Shown: positions 1 through 9,184, counted from the first letter of the stretch. The stretch: 64,000 bases of DNA from Cytobacillus solani (GCF_001420595.1 NZ_LJIX01000006.1:193361-257360); one strand, 5' to 3'. The notes: generated by a model from the letters alone, not told the origin. Translations and numbers: made by a program.

Positions 1-719
<719 letters not shown>

Positions 720-746
720 TTCGTAGAATTACACCCAGTAATACCA

Positions 747-797
747 AGGTTTCGACCTTCGACACCTAAAAATAGGTGCCGAAAAGGTGCCGAAACT
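747..797. promoter_or_regulatory. Inverted/direct repeats beside attL, possible integrase arm sites
   Basis: The segment 747-767 is an imperfect inverted copy of 774-797, and the latter contains a tandem GGTGCCGAAA motif. The 10-mer AAAAGGTGCC at 782-791 recurs at 47587-47596, about 130 bp before attR. Repeats on both sides of the core suit arm-type binding sites of a tyrosine integrase; the role is inferred. Confidence 0.4.
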
Positions 798-803
798 TCA
801 AAA

Positions 804-1994
804 TTAGAGGCTTCTCATGAGTTGAGCAAACTTTTGAGAAGCTTCTTTTTTTCTGTCTTTTGTAATATGTAGATAAACTTGAGTGGTAGTTTCATCTTCT
901 GTATGTCCAAGCCTATCCATTATTTGAAGAAGTTCTACTCCTGCTTCAGCCAGAAGGGAAGTATGTGTATGACGGAGAGAATGTGGAGTCAATCTTTTCT
1001 TAATACTAGGTGTCTTCTTAAGTAAACTCTCCATTCTGTTCTCGATCGTCTTAATAAAATGAGGATAACCGTAATATGGTGGATTTAATCTTCCAAAAAC
1101 AAAATCTTTATTGTAATATTCCTTACCTACTTCAAGCTTTAATTCCTTTTGTTTCAGCTGGTGTTTCTTGAGGGTAGCAATAACCTCTTCTTCAACGTCA
1201 ATTTTTCGTATAGATCCTTCGGTTTTTGGTGGAAGTAATTCATAATTTTTAGTATTGTTCTTGGGGTTGTAATATGTCTTAGTAATATTTATAGTATGTT
1301 CTTCAAAATCAATATCTTTCCACTTTAAAGCCACTAATTCACCTGCTCTTAGACCAGTCCAAGCTAAAGTTAAAAAAATTACATAGTCATCAACTTCCCC
1401 TAAGGTTTTAGCTGTTTCTAAGAAATCCTTCAACTCGTGCTTTTCTAAATATTTTTCTTCAACCTTCTGATTTTCGATATCTTCTACAGTTTTTTTATCT
1501 TTAGGAATGAAAGCAAACTCTGTTGGATCCACTAATAAGTAATCTTGTTCCAGAGCCCTTTTAAAGATCATACGTCCTGTACCATGAATTCCTGATATAG
1601 TGTTGTGAGCCAATTTTTCCTTTTTCTTCAGATCATTTAACGCACTCTGATACATACGTTTAGTAATATCTTTGATTTTGTATTTTGCAAAATAACGATT
1701 TAAGTGTCCAATTTCATGATTCCTAACACGAATAGTGCTTACTTTTACGTCAGTTTCACTATAAACATCAAGCCAGTCTTGAGCCATATCTTCAAATGTT
1801 ATATTGTTATCTTCAAAATTTTTCCCACTAGTTTTTCTTTCAAATTCTTTTAGAGCATTCTTAGCTTCTTTTTCTTTTACAAATCCTTTTTTAACAATAC
1901 GTCGTCGTTGGCCGGATTGCGGATCAATGCCGTTTTCGACTACATACATCCACCGATCGCCTTTTTTTGTTTTATACTTTTTTATATAGGCCAT
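804..1994 (-). CDS. int: Phage tyrosine integrase
   Basis: This 396-residue tyrosine recombinase is of the Tn916/ICEBs1-like type. It has an arm-binding N-terminal domain (about 1-60), a SAM-like core-binding domain (about 65-165) and a catalytic domain (about 180-396). The active-site Arg sits in TGLRAGEL (about 216), the HxxRH box at 338-342, the GH at 363-364 and the nucleophile Tyr at 374 (VYLHIT). It lies next to attL and points at groEL, as expected for the enzyme that inserted the element. It appears full length. Its C-terminal motif KKEASQKFAQLMRSL is echoed by relics after the second and third att copies. Confidence 0.95.
   Translation of the reverse strand: MAYIKKYKTKKGDRWMYVVENGIDPQSGQRRRIVKKGFVKEKEAKNALKEFERKTSGKNFEDNNITFEDMAQDWLDVYSETDVKVSTIRVRNHEIGHLNRYFAKYKIKDITKRMYQSALNDLKKKEKLAHNTISGIHGTGRMIFKRALEQDYLLVDPTEFAFIPKDKKTVEDIENQKVEEKYLEKHELKDFLETAKTLGEVDDYVIFLTLAWTGLRAGELVALKWKDIDFEEHTINITKTYYNPKNNTKNYELLPPKTEGSIRKIDVEEEVIATLKKHQLKQKELKLEVGKEYYNKDFVFGRLNPPYYGYPHFIKTIENRMESLLKKTPSIKKRLTPHSLRHTHTSLLAEAGVELLQIMDRLGHTEDETTTQVYLHITKDRKKEASQKFAQLMRSL
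808..852 (+). terminator. Terminator overlapping the 3' end of the integrase gene
   Basis: The arms 808-817 (AGGCTTCTCA) and 835-844 (TGAGAAGCTT) form a stem, followed by a T-rich tract. It lies about 90 nt after the groEL stop, so it can end the groEL transcript although the native terminator is now 53 kb away. The same bases encode the integrase C-terminus on the other strand. Confidence 0.6.
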
Positions 1995-2050
1995 TAAAAA
2001 TCACTCCTTCAGGATCGTATGTTCTTTATTTGTTAAAAAATAATAAATGA

Positions 2051-2218
2051 TCATTCTTTACGCTTTTGCATAACCCATTCGAATTGTTGAAGTGTGTGAA
2101 TAAGAGAGTATGCTATAAGTTTAGAATCCTTTCTTGATAGTTCATAGTTGTCAATCGTGTAATTTTCACCATTGAAGTATATAGCAATTAATTTCTCGAG
2201 CTTCCTGACAAAATTCAT
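2051..2218 (-). CDS. Small hypothetical protein (55 aa) upstream of int
   Basis: A short frame begins MNFVRKLEKLIAIYF and ends QFEWVMQKRKE, with a good ribosome binding site (GGAGAGAG) just before the ATG. It lies between the integrase and the ImmA-type gene on the same strand, so it probably belongs to the lysogeny transcript. I do not recognise a family. It is rich in charged residues and has no membrane segment. Confidence 0.55.
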   Translation of the reverse strand: MNFVRKLEKLIAIYFNGENYTIDNYELSRKDSKLIAYSLIHTLQQFEWVMQKRKE

Positions 2219-2232
2219 CTACACTCTCTCCT

Positions 2233-2613
2233 TTATGCGTTTATCATAAATTCCATTCTTTGCTCTTGTGGTAATACACCGACAACCCCCATAACATCTG
2301 GTGCATAGAGAATAAACTGTTCGATTACACTTGGATCATGAATGTCAAAAGATATTCGTTTCTTCAGGGCACTAAGATTAATTCCTAATTTATGTGGATA
2401 ATCTTTATTAATAATTAATTCTGAAATTTGCACGCCATAATTAATAAGATTCTCATCTATTTCGCTATATTCTTCCGATCTAATTGGAACCATTAAATCA
2501 AAATAAAATGTATGCTTGTCCCAATCCACTTCTCCCTTAAACAACTTTAAAACATAATAAAAAGGTGATAATTCTCCGTCTACATACTGATAATCTAAAT
2601 ATTGAACTGGCAT
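2233..2613 (-). CDS. Hypothetical phage protein, 126 aa
   Basis: I do not recognise this protein. It is acidic and aromatic-rich at its N-terminus (MPVQYLDYQYVDGELSPF) with no evident motif. Its start overlaps the 3' end of the ImmA-like gene by 19 bp, so the two are translationally coupled and part of one lysogeny operon read from the repressor promoter. Confidence 0.75.
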   Translation of the reverse strand: MPVQYLDYQYVDGELSPFYYVLKLFKGEVDWDKHTFYFDLMVPIRSEEYSEIDENLINYGVQISELIINKDYPHKLGINLSALKKRISFDIHDPSVIEQFILYAPDVMGVVGVLPQEQRMEFMINA

Positions 2614-3233
2614 AGGTGATCTTCCTTTCTTTTAGCAGATTTGAACTCTAATGCACGAGCAAGAATTTTATTAGTTTCATCAGAATAAGGAGATGCTTTC
2701 CGATATCGTGATTCCATGTGCTTTCTATGTGCGGCATCAGATTTAGCTTGTGCCCATTGATTTCTGTAATGAATTAAACGTTTATTAGCAAAACCCTTAG
2801 TGACATTGAAAGTGTCCGAAACAAATTCGATGCCATCATTAATATTCATATAATTAGTAAGGTTGTATTTTAGTAGCATAAAAGTAGGAACACAAAAGTG
2901 ATACATAAAATTGTTTGCTTGGCTTTCCTGCAGCTCCCTAAACATACGCCTAAGTTTATACTGGTTTCCAACATGCTTAATTACATGACCTAATTCATGA
3001 CCGAAATCCTGCCATTGTTCTTGCGGTGATAAACGCTGATCTAAAAAAATGCTATATAAACCATTTTTATTTTTATAAACATGACTCTCATCATTGAGAT
3101 AGTGAATCCAGATATCCAATTCACTAGCAATATGGTACATATCAATTTCATAAGGAGTATGTATAGACAAATTCTCGTAAAAATCCTTTATGTGTTCTTC
3201 TATTAATGTAAATTGATATTCCAATGAAATCAC
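2595..3233 (-). CDS. ImmA/IrrE-family metallopeptidase
   Basis: This 212-residue protein carries the zinc-peptidase motif HELGH at 79-83 (from GHELGHVIKH), with acidic residues about 20-25 positions later (ELQESQANNF) as a likely third ligand. In ICEBs1, ImmA cleaves the ImmR repressor after DNA damage or cell signalling. The neighbouring upstream gene here is an XRE repressor, so the same switch is inferred. The C-terminal part is basic. Cytoplasmic; no signal peptide. Confidence 0.9.
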   Translation of the reverse strand: MISLEYQFTLIEEHIKDFYENLSIHTPYEIDMYHIASELDIWIHYLNDESHVYKNKNGLYSIFLDQRLSPQEQWQDFGHELGHVIKHVGNQYKLRRMFRELQESQANNFMYHFCVPTFMLLKYNLTNYMNINDGIEFVSDTFNVTKGFANKRLIHYRNQWAQAKSDAAHRKHMESRYRKASPYSDETNKILARALEFKSAKRKEDHLCQFNI

Positions 3234-3261
3234 CCGATCGAATGTATGTTCTATTTGTGGT

Positions 3262-3286
3262 TAAAATAAAGAGCCTTAATGGCTCT
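3262..3286 (-). terminator. Terminator between repressor and ImmA genes
   Basis: The stem AGAGCC/GGCTCT (3270-3275 with 3281-3286) is followed on the minus strand by TTTATTTT. It could end or attenuate the repressor transcript before the ImmA gene. Confidence 0.6.
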
Positions 3287-3315
3287 GAAAAAGTATTTTT
3301 TGTTTCTTCAGAGTA

Positions 3316-3744
3316 CTAGTATCTTCTCGGTCGAGGTTGTTTATCTCCAGGCTTTCTGCCCTTCTCTAACTCTTCAATCATTTCGATAAAGTCTAGTACT
3401 TTCTTTTTGTTTTCCTCTGAAAAGCCTTGAGCACTTCTCATTGCAAGTTGAAACTCTGGATCATCATACAGTTCTTCAGCAGTTTTTTCCCTTACTACAT
3501 TAGAACTATCATTATTATCTTCTTCAATATATCCAGCAGCCTTCATTAAATCTTCATAGTCAACATCTTTAAGGTGAATAGCTAATCTTTTAAGTGTAGA
3601 AGGAGTAGGTTCTTGAGTGCCGCCTTCGATCCGAGCAATTGTCCCATTGCTAACTCCAGACTTTTCAGCTAATTGTCTTTGGCTTTTAAAACCACTTTCT
3701 TCTCTTAACTTTGCAAAGTAGAGACCAAACTCTTTTAAATCCAT
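3316..3744 (-). CDS. XRE-family phage repressor (ImmR/CI-like)
   Basis: The 142-residue protein has an N-terminal helix-turn-helix (about residues 20-60; SQRQLAEKSGVSNGTIARIE) of the XRE family, then a linker and an acidic C-terminal region (EEDNNDSSNVV) that could be the protease-sensitive part. It is transcribed away from the Cro-like gene at 3915, with operator-like palindromes between them. This is the classical layout of a lysogeny switch. Confidence 0.9.
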   Translation of the reverse strand: MDLKEFGLYFAKLREESGFKSQRQLAEKSGVSNGTIARIEGGTQEPTPSTLKRLAIHLKDVDYEDLMKAAGYIEEDNNDSSNVVREKTAEELYDDPEFQLAMRSAQGFSEENKKKVLDFIEMIEELEKGRKPGDKQPRPRRY

Positions 3745-3791
3745 ATAAATTCACCTATTTTTTTATACTTTAATAGTAGTTTATCAAATGC

Positions 3792-3827
3792 GTTTCGTCT
3801 ATGAAACAAAAAAAGTGTGTATTACAC
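3792..3827. promoter_or_regulatory. Operator palindromes in the repressor/Cro intergenic region
   Basis: Two palindromes lie in the divergent gap: GTTTC-N6-GAAAC (3792-3807) and GTGTATTACAC (3817-3827). Related GTGTGTAG/CTACACA segments follow at about 3858-3888. They are placed to be bound by the two HTH proteins either side. Confidence 0.6.
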
Positions 3828-3914
3828 TACAAATTTTAATTAAAAACTGTTGCATTAGCTACACAGATGATTTATACTAAGTGTGTAGAGAACGAAACGA
3901 AAGGATGTGAGTAC

Positions 3915-4175
3915 ATGAAAATAAAACTTCGTGTAGATGTTCTCGAAAAGCTGCAAGAGAAAAATGGTTGGAATGACACCGAGTTAGCAAAGAATATGGG
4001 AATATCTCGAAGTCGTCTCTGGAGAGCAAAGCTACCTGAAGACCATAATGAATATTGCTCCCCGGGAGAAAACCTAATAGTAGGTGCATTAAATGCTTTT
4101 CCCGAGAAAAAATTTGAAGATCTATTTTTTTTAACTAGTGTGTGTAGAGTTCTACACAACAAAACGACAGCATAG
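3915..4175 (+). CDS. Cro-like HTH regulator
   Basis: This 86-residue protein contains an HTH (WNDTELAKNMGISRSRLWRA, about 16-35). I start it at ATG 3915, which has AAAGGATG about 8 nt upstream; a longer frame from 3867 would run through the operator region. It is the first rightward gene after the divergent repressor and probably promotes the lytic programme. Confidence 0.8.
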   Translation: MKIKLRVDVLEKLQEKNGWNDTELAKNMGISRSRLWRAKLPEDHNEYCSPGENLIVGALNAFPEKKFEDLFFLTSVCRVLHNKTTA

Positions 4176-4177
4176 GA

Positions 4178-4294
4178 GTGAATACCATCAATCTCACCAA
4201 CAAAGTGATCTGGGCTGAAATCAAACTCAAAGTCCTAGAATCAGCCATGATGCTAAATGACGAGTACTCAACTGAAGATGTAATCGCAAGCTAA
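4178..4294 (+). CDS. Possible small ORF (38 aa)
   Basis: A GTG-initiated frame (begins VNTINLTNKVIW, ends STEDVIAS) fills the gap between the Cro-like gene and the DUF771 gene. The AGGAG motif lies directly against the GTG, which is too close for efficient initiation, so the start is doubtful. No family recognised. Confidence 0.3.
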   Translation: MNTINLTNKVIWAEIKLKVLESAMMLNDEYSTEDVIAS

Positions 4295-4346
4295 TGGAAG
4301 TCGTTGAGATTTTAGATAATACACAACCATAAAAGGAGGTGCAAAA

Positions 4347-4655
4347 TTGCGAACAACTCTTACTTTTGATGATCTAGAAGCTGAATTTTTAAAGGATCGC
4401 TTAGAAAAATTAATTCAGGAAGCTTATGAAAAAGGTGTGAATGATGCACGTGAAAAGTATGGTAAATACTCTTATCCGCCAGTATTGAGAAATAGTCATC
4501 TAGCAGAGATTCTACAAATAGCACCACCAACTGTTATTAAGGTAACAAGTAATCCATCTTTTCCAAGGCTACAAAATATCAAAGGGCGTTACCCAAGAGA
4601 TTTAGTTTTCAAATGGATAGATGCAAATTCAACTTATTTAAAGCAGGTGATCTAA
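4347..4655 (+). CDS. DUF771-type phage DNA-binding protein
   Basis: The 102-residue protein starts at TTG 4347 behind AAAGGAGGTG. Its C-terminal half resembles the excisionase/MerR-like winged helix of DUF771 phage proteins (SHLAEILQIAPPTVIKVT ... YPRDLVFKWI). It probably binds DNA as an early regulator or excision factor. The stop overlaps the Rha start (TAATG). Confidence 0.7.
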   Translation: MRTTLTFDDLEAEFLKDRLEKLIQEAYEKGVNDAREKYGKYSYPPVLRNSHLAEILQIAPPTVIKVTSNPSFPRLQNIKGRYPRDLVFKWIDANSTYLKQVI

Positions 4656-5353
4656 TGACGCAATTAGTTTTCATTGAAAATAACAAAGCAGTTACTGACA
4701 GTTTGACTGTTGCAGATGTTTTTAAAAAATCTCACGACAAGGTAATTAGAGATATTGAAGTGCAAATTGAAAAGTTAAATCTAGCAAACGAAAAAGAATT
4801 TTCACTCTCCAACTTTGGCGAGTCAACTTACACAAATGAACGCGGTCGTCAGTATCGAAAAATTAACCTTTCAGAAGATGCATTCACTTTAGTTGCAATG
4901 TCTTATGTAACTCCTGAAGCCATGAAGATGAAAGTGAAATTCATTCAAGAGTTTAAACGGATGCGAGAACAAATTGAAAACAATAAAGTGAAAATTTTAG
5001 ATGACCGTCAAATTCGAATAGAATCCATGCGTTTAACTCTCGAAACAGCTGAAAGACAGGATGAAATGCAAAAGGTCCTTGGTCATCATGACAGGAAAAT
5101 TCTCGAACTAGAGCATAAGGTAGAAGAACAAATCACACTCACGTCTGGTGAACAGCGTCGGCTACAAAAAGGCATTGCAACCAAAGTATATGAGATTTGT
5201 AATGATCCTGATTCACGACCGTCCCTGTTCCGAGAATTGCATCGAGAAATTAAAGATCGTTTCGGTGTTGCTAGCTATAAGGACCTCAAGAAGAAGGAGC
5301 TGCAGACAGCCCTTCGTTACATTAATAGTTGGGTACCAAGAAAAGCTTCATAA
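4655..5353 (+). CDS. Rha-family phage regulatory protein with ORF6C-like C-terminus
   Basis: The 232-residue protein begins MTQLVFIENNKAVTDSLTVA. Residues about 1-100 match the Rha domain (KKSHDKVIRDIE, and YTNERGRQYRKINL near 60-75). The C-terminal part (about 130-230, SYKDLKKKELQTALRYI) fits the ORF6C domain. Rha proteins are temperate-phage regulators that affect growth in particular hosts. ATG 4655 overlaps the preceding stop and is preferred over the upstream frame at 4613. Confidence 0.88.
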   Translation: MTQLVFIENNKAVTDSLTVADVFKKSHDKVIRDIEVQIEKLNLANEKEFSLSNFGESTYTNERGRQYRKINLSEDAFTLVAMSYVTPEAMKMKVKFIQEFKRMREQIENNKVKILDDRQIRIESMRLTLETAERQDEMQKVLGHHDRKILELEHKVEEQITLTSGEQRRLQKGIATKVYEICNDPDSRPSLFRELHREIKDRFGVASYKDLKKKELQTALRYINSWVPRKAS

Positions 5354-5494
5354 GAGGTCCGGCACCGACGAAGCTGCCAGGCTCAAAAATCGGTGCTAGT
5401 TTCTTCTTATATTAAATTTTAATACTAATCTATTAATTTGCCTGTTCAACGATAGAACATGTTCAGAATTAGAACATTAGGGGAGATGGAAGTC

Positions 5495-5767
5495 ATGCAA
5501 CCGTTAGGAGAATTTTATAAGAGGTCTAGAAAACTTTCTGGTTTAAGCCAAGAAGCGATGGCAGAAAAAATGTTTATGCCACGCAGTACTATATCAAAAG
5601 TAGAAAATGACAAGATGGAATTAAAAGTGTCTGATGCAGCTAGATGGTGCCAAGTAACTAATGTGCCTGAGTTTTTAGCAGCAATATTATGTGGGGTTGA
5701 TGTTAATACAGTCGTTCATACATTGACTAAGTTAATAGGTGGTTTTATTACCTACATAAATTTCTAG
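5495..5767 (+). CDS. XRE-family HTH protein
   Basis: This 90-residue protein (from ATG 5495, with GGGGAG 10 nt upstream) is essentially a single XRE helix-turn-helix: GLSQEAMAEKMFMPRSTIS at about 16-34, followed by a short hydrophobic tail. It is a third HTH gene in the early region; its target is not evident. Confidence 0.8.
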   Translation: MQPLGEFYKRSRKLSGLSQEAMAEKMFMPRSTISKVENDKMELKVSDAARWCQVTNVPEFLAAILCGVDVNTVVHTLTKLIGGFITYINF

Positions 5768-5782
5768 AAGGAGGGAAGAGAC

Positions 5783-5890
5783 GTGAGAATTAAAGCAGGG
5801 GCTTGGTTAAAGTTACATAGCCAATGTAAATATGAGCTTTTAAAATTCTTTGCAAAAGAAGTAAACAAAAATGAAAAAGCAGCTAGCTAA
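5783..5890 (+). CDS. Small basic phage peptide (35 aa)
   Basis: A GTG start at 5783 follows the strong site AAGGAGGGAAGAG. The peptide (begins MRIKAGAWLKLHSQCKYE) is Lys-rich and has no recognised family. The near-perfect ribosome binding site is the main support. Confidence 0.55.
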   Translation: MRIKAGAWLKLHSQCKYELLKFFAKEVNKNEKAAS

Positions 5891-6093
5891 GCTGGAACTT
5901 AACTAACTGCACAGAATTACGGTATGTATTCATTTTATCACGGATGTGATGAATCGACAAGAACCTTTGTTCCTGTCGTGATAAGTCAGAGCGGAATCTA
6001 CTATCCCACCTCTACCAATCGTTTTGGCTTATCGCGATGCGAATAAAACTTGCATCTGATCTTTGAAAAATACATAGAAAGGAGGTCGAAAGG

Positions 6094-6273
6094 ATGCGTG
6101 ATCATCCAGTAATTGAGCAAATGGAGCGTACTGGTTATCCATATCCAATGGATAAAGAGTATGAACTTGAGGAAGATCAGACTGAAGAAATGGAATGTCC
6201 AGTTTGTTCTAATGAAGAAATAGAAGATCATCATAATTTCTGCAAAATTTGTGGAACAGAAATTGAAAAATAA
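6094..6273 (+). CDS. Small zinc-ribbon protein (59 aa)
   Basis: An ATG at 6094 lies behind GGAGGTCGAAAGG. The acidic protein ends in a zinc-ribbon pair, CPVC and CKICG (about residues 38-41 and 50-54). In position, just before yqaJ/recT, it resembles the small genes of the B. subtilis skin element. Function unknown. Confidence 0.65.
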   Translation: MRDHPVIEQMERTGYPYPMDKEYELEEDQTEEMECPVCSNEEIEDHHNFCKICGTEIEK

Positions 6274-6276
6274 AAA

Positions 6277-6299
6277 GACTCCTGTTAGCGGCAGGAGTC
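6277..6299 (+). terminator. Hairpin after the small zinc-ribbon gene
   Basis: GACTCCTG/CAGGAGTC (6277-6284 with 6292-6299) forms an 8-bp stem with a 7-nt loop but no T-tract, so it may be a transcript-stabilising or weak termination hairpin. Confidence 0.4.
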
Positions 6300-6368
6300 A
6301 GCATTTCGAAAACTATTAATTACTGTCATTGTAGCATATCAATCTTTGGTGGTAAAGGGAGGATAATC

Positions 6369-7310
6369 ATGGCAAAAAATGCAGTATCAACCCTATCAAT
6401 GAGCCGTTATGAATGGTTGCAAGAACGTGCTAAGGGTATTGGAGGCAGTGATGCCGGCATAATCTTAGGATTAAACAAATATCGGACAGCCTTTGAATTA
6501 TGGCTTGAAAAAACAGGGCAAGTTGACCCCATAGAAATTGATAATGAAGCCATTTATTGGGGCAATGAAATGGAGAATGTTGTTGCTAAGGAATTTGAAA
6601 AGCGTACAGGAAAAAAGGTGCGAAAAACAAACTTCATGTATAGCCATCCTAAACATGAATTCATCAAAGCGAATGTGGACCGACTTATTGTAGGTGAGTC
6701 TGCAGTACTGGAATGTAAGACTGCTAGCGCTTATCTTGCTAAGGAATGGGAAGGTGAAGAAATCCCAGCCACTTATCTTGTTCAGATTCAACATTATCTA
6801 GGGGTTACGGGTAAGGAAAAAGGCTATATCGCAGTCCTAATTGGCGGAAATCGCTTTGTATGGAAAGAAGTAGAGCGAGATGAAGAACTAATAGAAATGA
6901 TATTTGATGCAGAATTTCGTTTCTGGAAATATCACGTTCAACAAGGACATGCCCCTGAATTAGATGGATCAAGCGCAGCTGAACAATATCTGAAAGAAAA
7001 ATATGCTCAGGCTGAAAAGGATAAAGAAATAGTTCTACCTGGCAATTACAAAGACATGATCATCCAGTACGAAAAGATAAAGGATGATGAAAAATTAATC
7101 AAGACAGCAAAAACGGAAATTGAGAATAAACTCAAGTCTGAACTAAAAGATGCGGAAGCCGGAATTACTGACACCTATATGGTTTCTTGGAAAAACCAAA
7201 GTCAGAATAGGATCGATTCTAAAACCCTAAAAGAAAAATTCCCTGATATCTATCAGCAAGTTTTAAAAGAAACTTCCTTTCGAAAATTTACAATTAAGGA
7301 GTTGAAATAA
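6369..7310 (+). CDS. yqaJ: YqaJ-like viral recombinase/exonuclease
   Basis: This 313-residue protein is of the YqaJ/lambda-exonuclease fold (PD-(D/E)XK nuclease). Visible motifs are GIGGSDAGIILGLNKY (about 21-36), where an acidic residue helps bind metal, and the LECKTAS motif (about 113-119). A 5'-3' exonuclease makes single-stranded DNA for the annealing protein encoded next. Its TAA shares an A with the ATG of recT (7310). It resembles the skin element pair yqaJ/yqaK. Confidence 0.9.
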   Translation: MAKNAVSTLSMSRYEWLQERAKGIGGSDAGIILGLNKYRTAFELWLEKTGQVDPIEIDNEAIYWGNEMENVVAKEFEKRTGKKVRKTNFMYSHPKHEFIKANVDRLIVGESAVLECKTASAYLAKEWEGEEIPATYLVQIQHYLGVTGKEKGYIAVLIGGNRFVWKEVERDEELIEMIFDAEFRFWKYHVQQGHAPELDGSSAAEQYLKEKYAQAEKDKEIVLPGNYKDMIIQYEKIKDDEKLIKTAKTEIENKLKSELKDAEAGITDTYMVSWKNQSQNRIDSKTLKEKFPDIYQQVLKETSFRKFTIKELK

Positions 7311-8152
7311 TGGCAACTAATAATGCATTAAAAAATCAATTAGCCAATAAAAAGGATGCTACTCCACAACAAGTTTCTGCTCAATCATTAGGGTTAAAAA
7401 GTTTGCTGAATACACCAACAATGCAGAAGAAATTCGAACAGGTTCTTAATAAAAAGGCTCCACAATTTATGTCATCTTTACTCAATTTATATAACGGAGA
7501 TCCATACCTCCAGAAAGCTGATGCAATGTCTGTTGTAACTTCAGCGATGGTTGCAGCTACATTGGACCTTCCAGTTGATAAAAATCTAGGTTATGCATGG
7601 ATTGTTCCGTACAGTGGAAAAGCTCAATTTCAGCTAGGGTACAAAGGATACATCCAATTGGCTCTAAGGACAGGGCAGTATAAAGGGATTAATGTTATCG
7701 AAGTGCGAGAAGGTGAACTAGTTAAGTGGAATCGTTTAACCGAAGAATTGGAGCTTGATTTAGAAGGAGCAACAAGTGAAAAGATAGTTGGATATTGCGG
7801 ATATTTTAAATTGATAAATGGCTTTGAAAAGACGGTGTACTGGTCTAGAGCTGAAATAGAAGCGCACAAAAAGAAGTTTTCTAAAAGTGATTTTGGTTGG
7901 AAAAAGGATTTTGATGCCATGGCCAAAAAGACGGTGCTCCGCAACATGTTATCTAAATGGGGGATTCTCTCAATTGAAATGCAAACAGCCGTGGCTAAAG
8001 ATGAGGAAATTCCAGAAATCAAAGACATTACTGATGAGTCACAGGAAGATTCAAACATTATAGATTACAATCCTGAACAAATACTTCAGAACGGGGATCC
8101 AATTGACCAATCAGAGGATCTTCTACAAGGTGAGATAGTCTTTGAACAATGA
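7310..8152 (+). CDS. recT: RecT-family single-strand annealing protein (YqaK-like)
   Basis: The 280-residue protein matches the RecT family: an N-terminal segment of low complexity, then the core (PYSGKAQFQLGYKGYIQLAL about 99-118; KKDFDAMAKKTVLRNML about 201-217) and an acidic C-terminal tail. It anneals single strands produced by the YqaJ-like exonuclease during phage recombination or replication. Confidence 0.93.
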   Translation: MATNNALKNQLANKKDATPQQVSAQSLGLKSLLNTPTMQKKFEQVLNKKAPQFMSSLLNLYNGDPYLQKADAMSVVTSAMVAATLDLPVDKNLGYAWIVPYSGKAQFQLGYKGYIQLALRTGQYKGINVIEVREGELVKWNRLTEELELDLEGATSEKIVGYCGYFKLINGFEKTVYWSRAEIEAHKKKFSKSDFGWKKDFDAMAKKTVLRNMLSKWGILSIEMQTAVAKDEEIPEIKDITDESQEDSNIIDYNPEQILQNGDPIDQSEDLLQGEIVFEQ

Positions 8153-8309
8153 ATCTAAAAGAAACGTCCTACTGCCTGCCTGGATATTCGAGCAGGCAAA
8201 GGATAAAGAACATTTAAAACAGCTTGTACTAGAGTATATGCAGCGTTATCCGGATTATGTAGTGAAATCAGTTAAAAAGAAATTTGCTGTTTGTGAGAGG
8301 AGGGAATAG
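8142..8309 (+). CDS. Small phage protein (55 aa) between recT and the replication gene
   Basis: A TTG start at 8142, with AAGGTGAG 7 nt upstream, overlaps the recT end by 11 bp. The protein (begins LNNESKRNVLLPAWIFEQ, ends FAVCERRE) is basic and helical. The coupled start and tight spacing to the next gene (3 bp) support it as real; the family is not recognised. Confidence 0.65.
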   Translation: MNNESKRNVLLPAWIFEQAKDKEHLKQLVLEYMQRYPDYVVKSVKKKFAVCERRE

Positions 8310-8311
8310 GC

Positions 8312-9184
8312 GTGAATTACATCAAAGAAATGAACGCATTCTATGATTGGCTCGAACTAAATGAACTATCACCTTCAGCAATTAATTTATGGTATGCATT
8401 AATGCACATAAATAATAAAGCTGGATGGATAGAAACATTTACAGTAGCAGAATCGGTGTTATGCGTCAAAACAGGATTGACAGATCGCACCCTTCGAAAA
8501 GTTAGAAATGAGTTGAAACAGAAAAATAGAATTGATTTTGTTTCTAGAAAGGGAGGAAAGGCACCAATTTATAAGTTGATTTCTTTTTTCTCTACGGAAA
8601 ATAATTCCGCGCCTATTATACCAACGGAAATAAATTCCGCAGTTAGTGTCACGGGTAGTGTCATGGATAGTGTCACAGATGATGTCACGGGTAGTTCCAC
8701 ATTAAATAAACTAAACGAAACTAAATTAAACAAAACAAATATATCTACTGCTACACGCGTGAATTATTTTGATGAATATATGCTTTGTTTCAGTGGACAA
8801 CCTAATCCAATTCAAATTCAAGAGATTAATAGTTTTATTGATCAAGATGGCCTTAATGAAGAAGTTATATGTGCTTCATTTAAAAAGGCTGCTGAAGCTG
8901 GTGCAAAGTATCCCTATGCCAGAAGCATCTTAAACAGTTGGGCCAAAAAAGGTATTAAGACCATTCAAGATGTGGAAAATGAGCAAAATATTCATGAACA
9001 AAGGAAACAGCAACAACGCCAAAAAACAAGGAGAGGCACTGTACCTATTCGAACTGAAAAGCTTCCAGACTGGTTTGATGAAAATCAACAAAAAACCGGT
9101 AAGCCTAAACAGCCAAATGATGATATCAGTCGCAAGAGGGCAGAACTTCAAGAGACCCTAAAAAAAATGAAGGCTGGGGGTTAA
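8312..9184 (+). CDS. DnaD-like phage replication initiator
   Basis: The 290-residue protein (GTG start) has an N-terminal winged helix (ALMHINNKAGWIETFTVAES, about 28-75) and a DnaD-type C-terminal domain (about 145-215, with YARSILNSWAKKGI), joined by a Ser/Thr-Val-rich linker. This architecture is that of phage replisome organisers that open an origin and recruit host DnaB helicase. The linker DNA contains iteron-like repeats (see 8595-8745). No separate DnaC/DnaI-like loader is visible next to it. Confidence 0.85.
   Translation: MNYIKEMNAFYDWLELNELSPSAINLWYALMHINNKAGWIETFTVAESVLCVKTGLTDRTLRKVRNELKQKNRIDFVSRKGGKAPIYKLISFFSTENNSAPIIPTEINSAVSVTGSVMDSVTDDVTGSSTLNKLNETKLNKTNISTATRVNYFDEYMLCFSGQPNPIQIQEINSFIDQDGLNEEVICASFKKAAEAGAKYPYARSILNSWAKKGIKTIQDVENEQNIHEQRKQQQRQKTRRGTVPIRTEKLPDWFDENQQKTGKPKQPNDDISRKRAELQETLKKMKAGG
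8595..8745. other. Candidate phage replication origin inside the initiator gene
   Basis: Two CGGAA-N5-TTCCG palindromes (8595-8609 and 8625-8639) are followed by four tandem 12-bp repeats of consensus TAGTGTCACGGG (8644-8691) plus a partial fifth. About 45 bp of nearly pure A/T/A-rich sequence with few G bases follows (8700-8745). Iterons plus an AT-rich stretch inside the initiator gene is the usual phage origin plan; the role is inferred. Confidence 0.6.

Noticed and set aside
8644-8700. Tandem 12-bp repeats considered as a CRISPR or minisatellite
   Set aside because: Too short and without spacers. Position inside the initiator gene and the adjacent AT-rich stretch fit origin iterons better.
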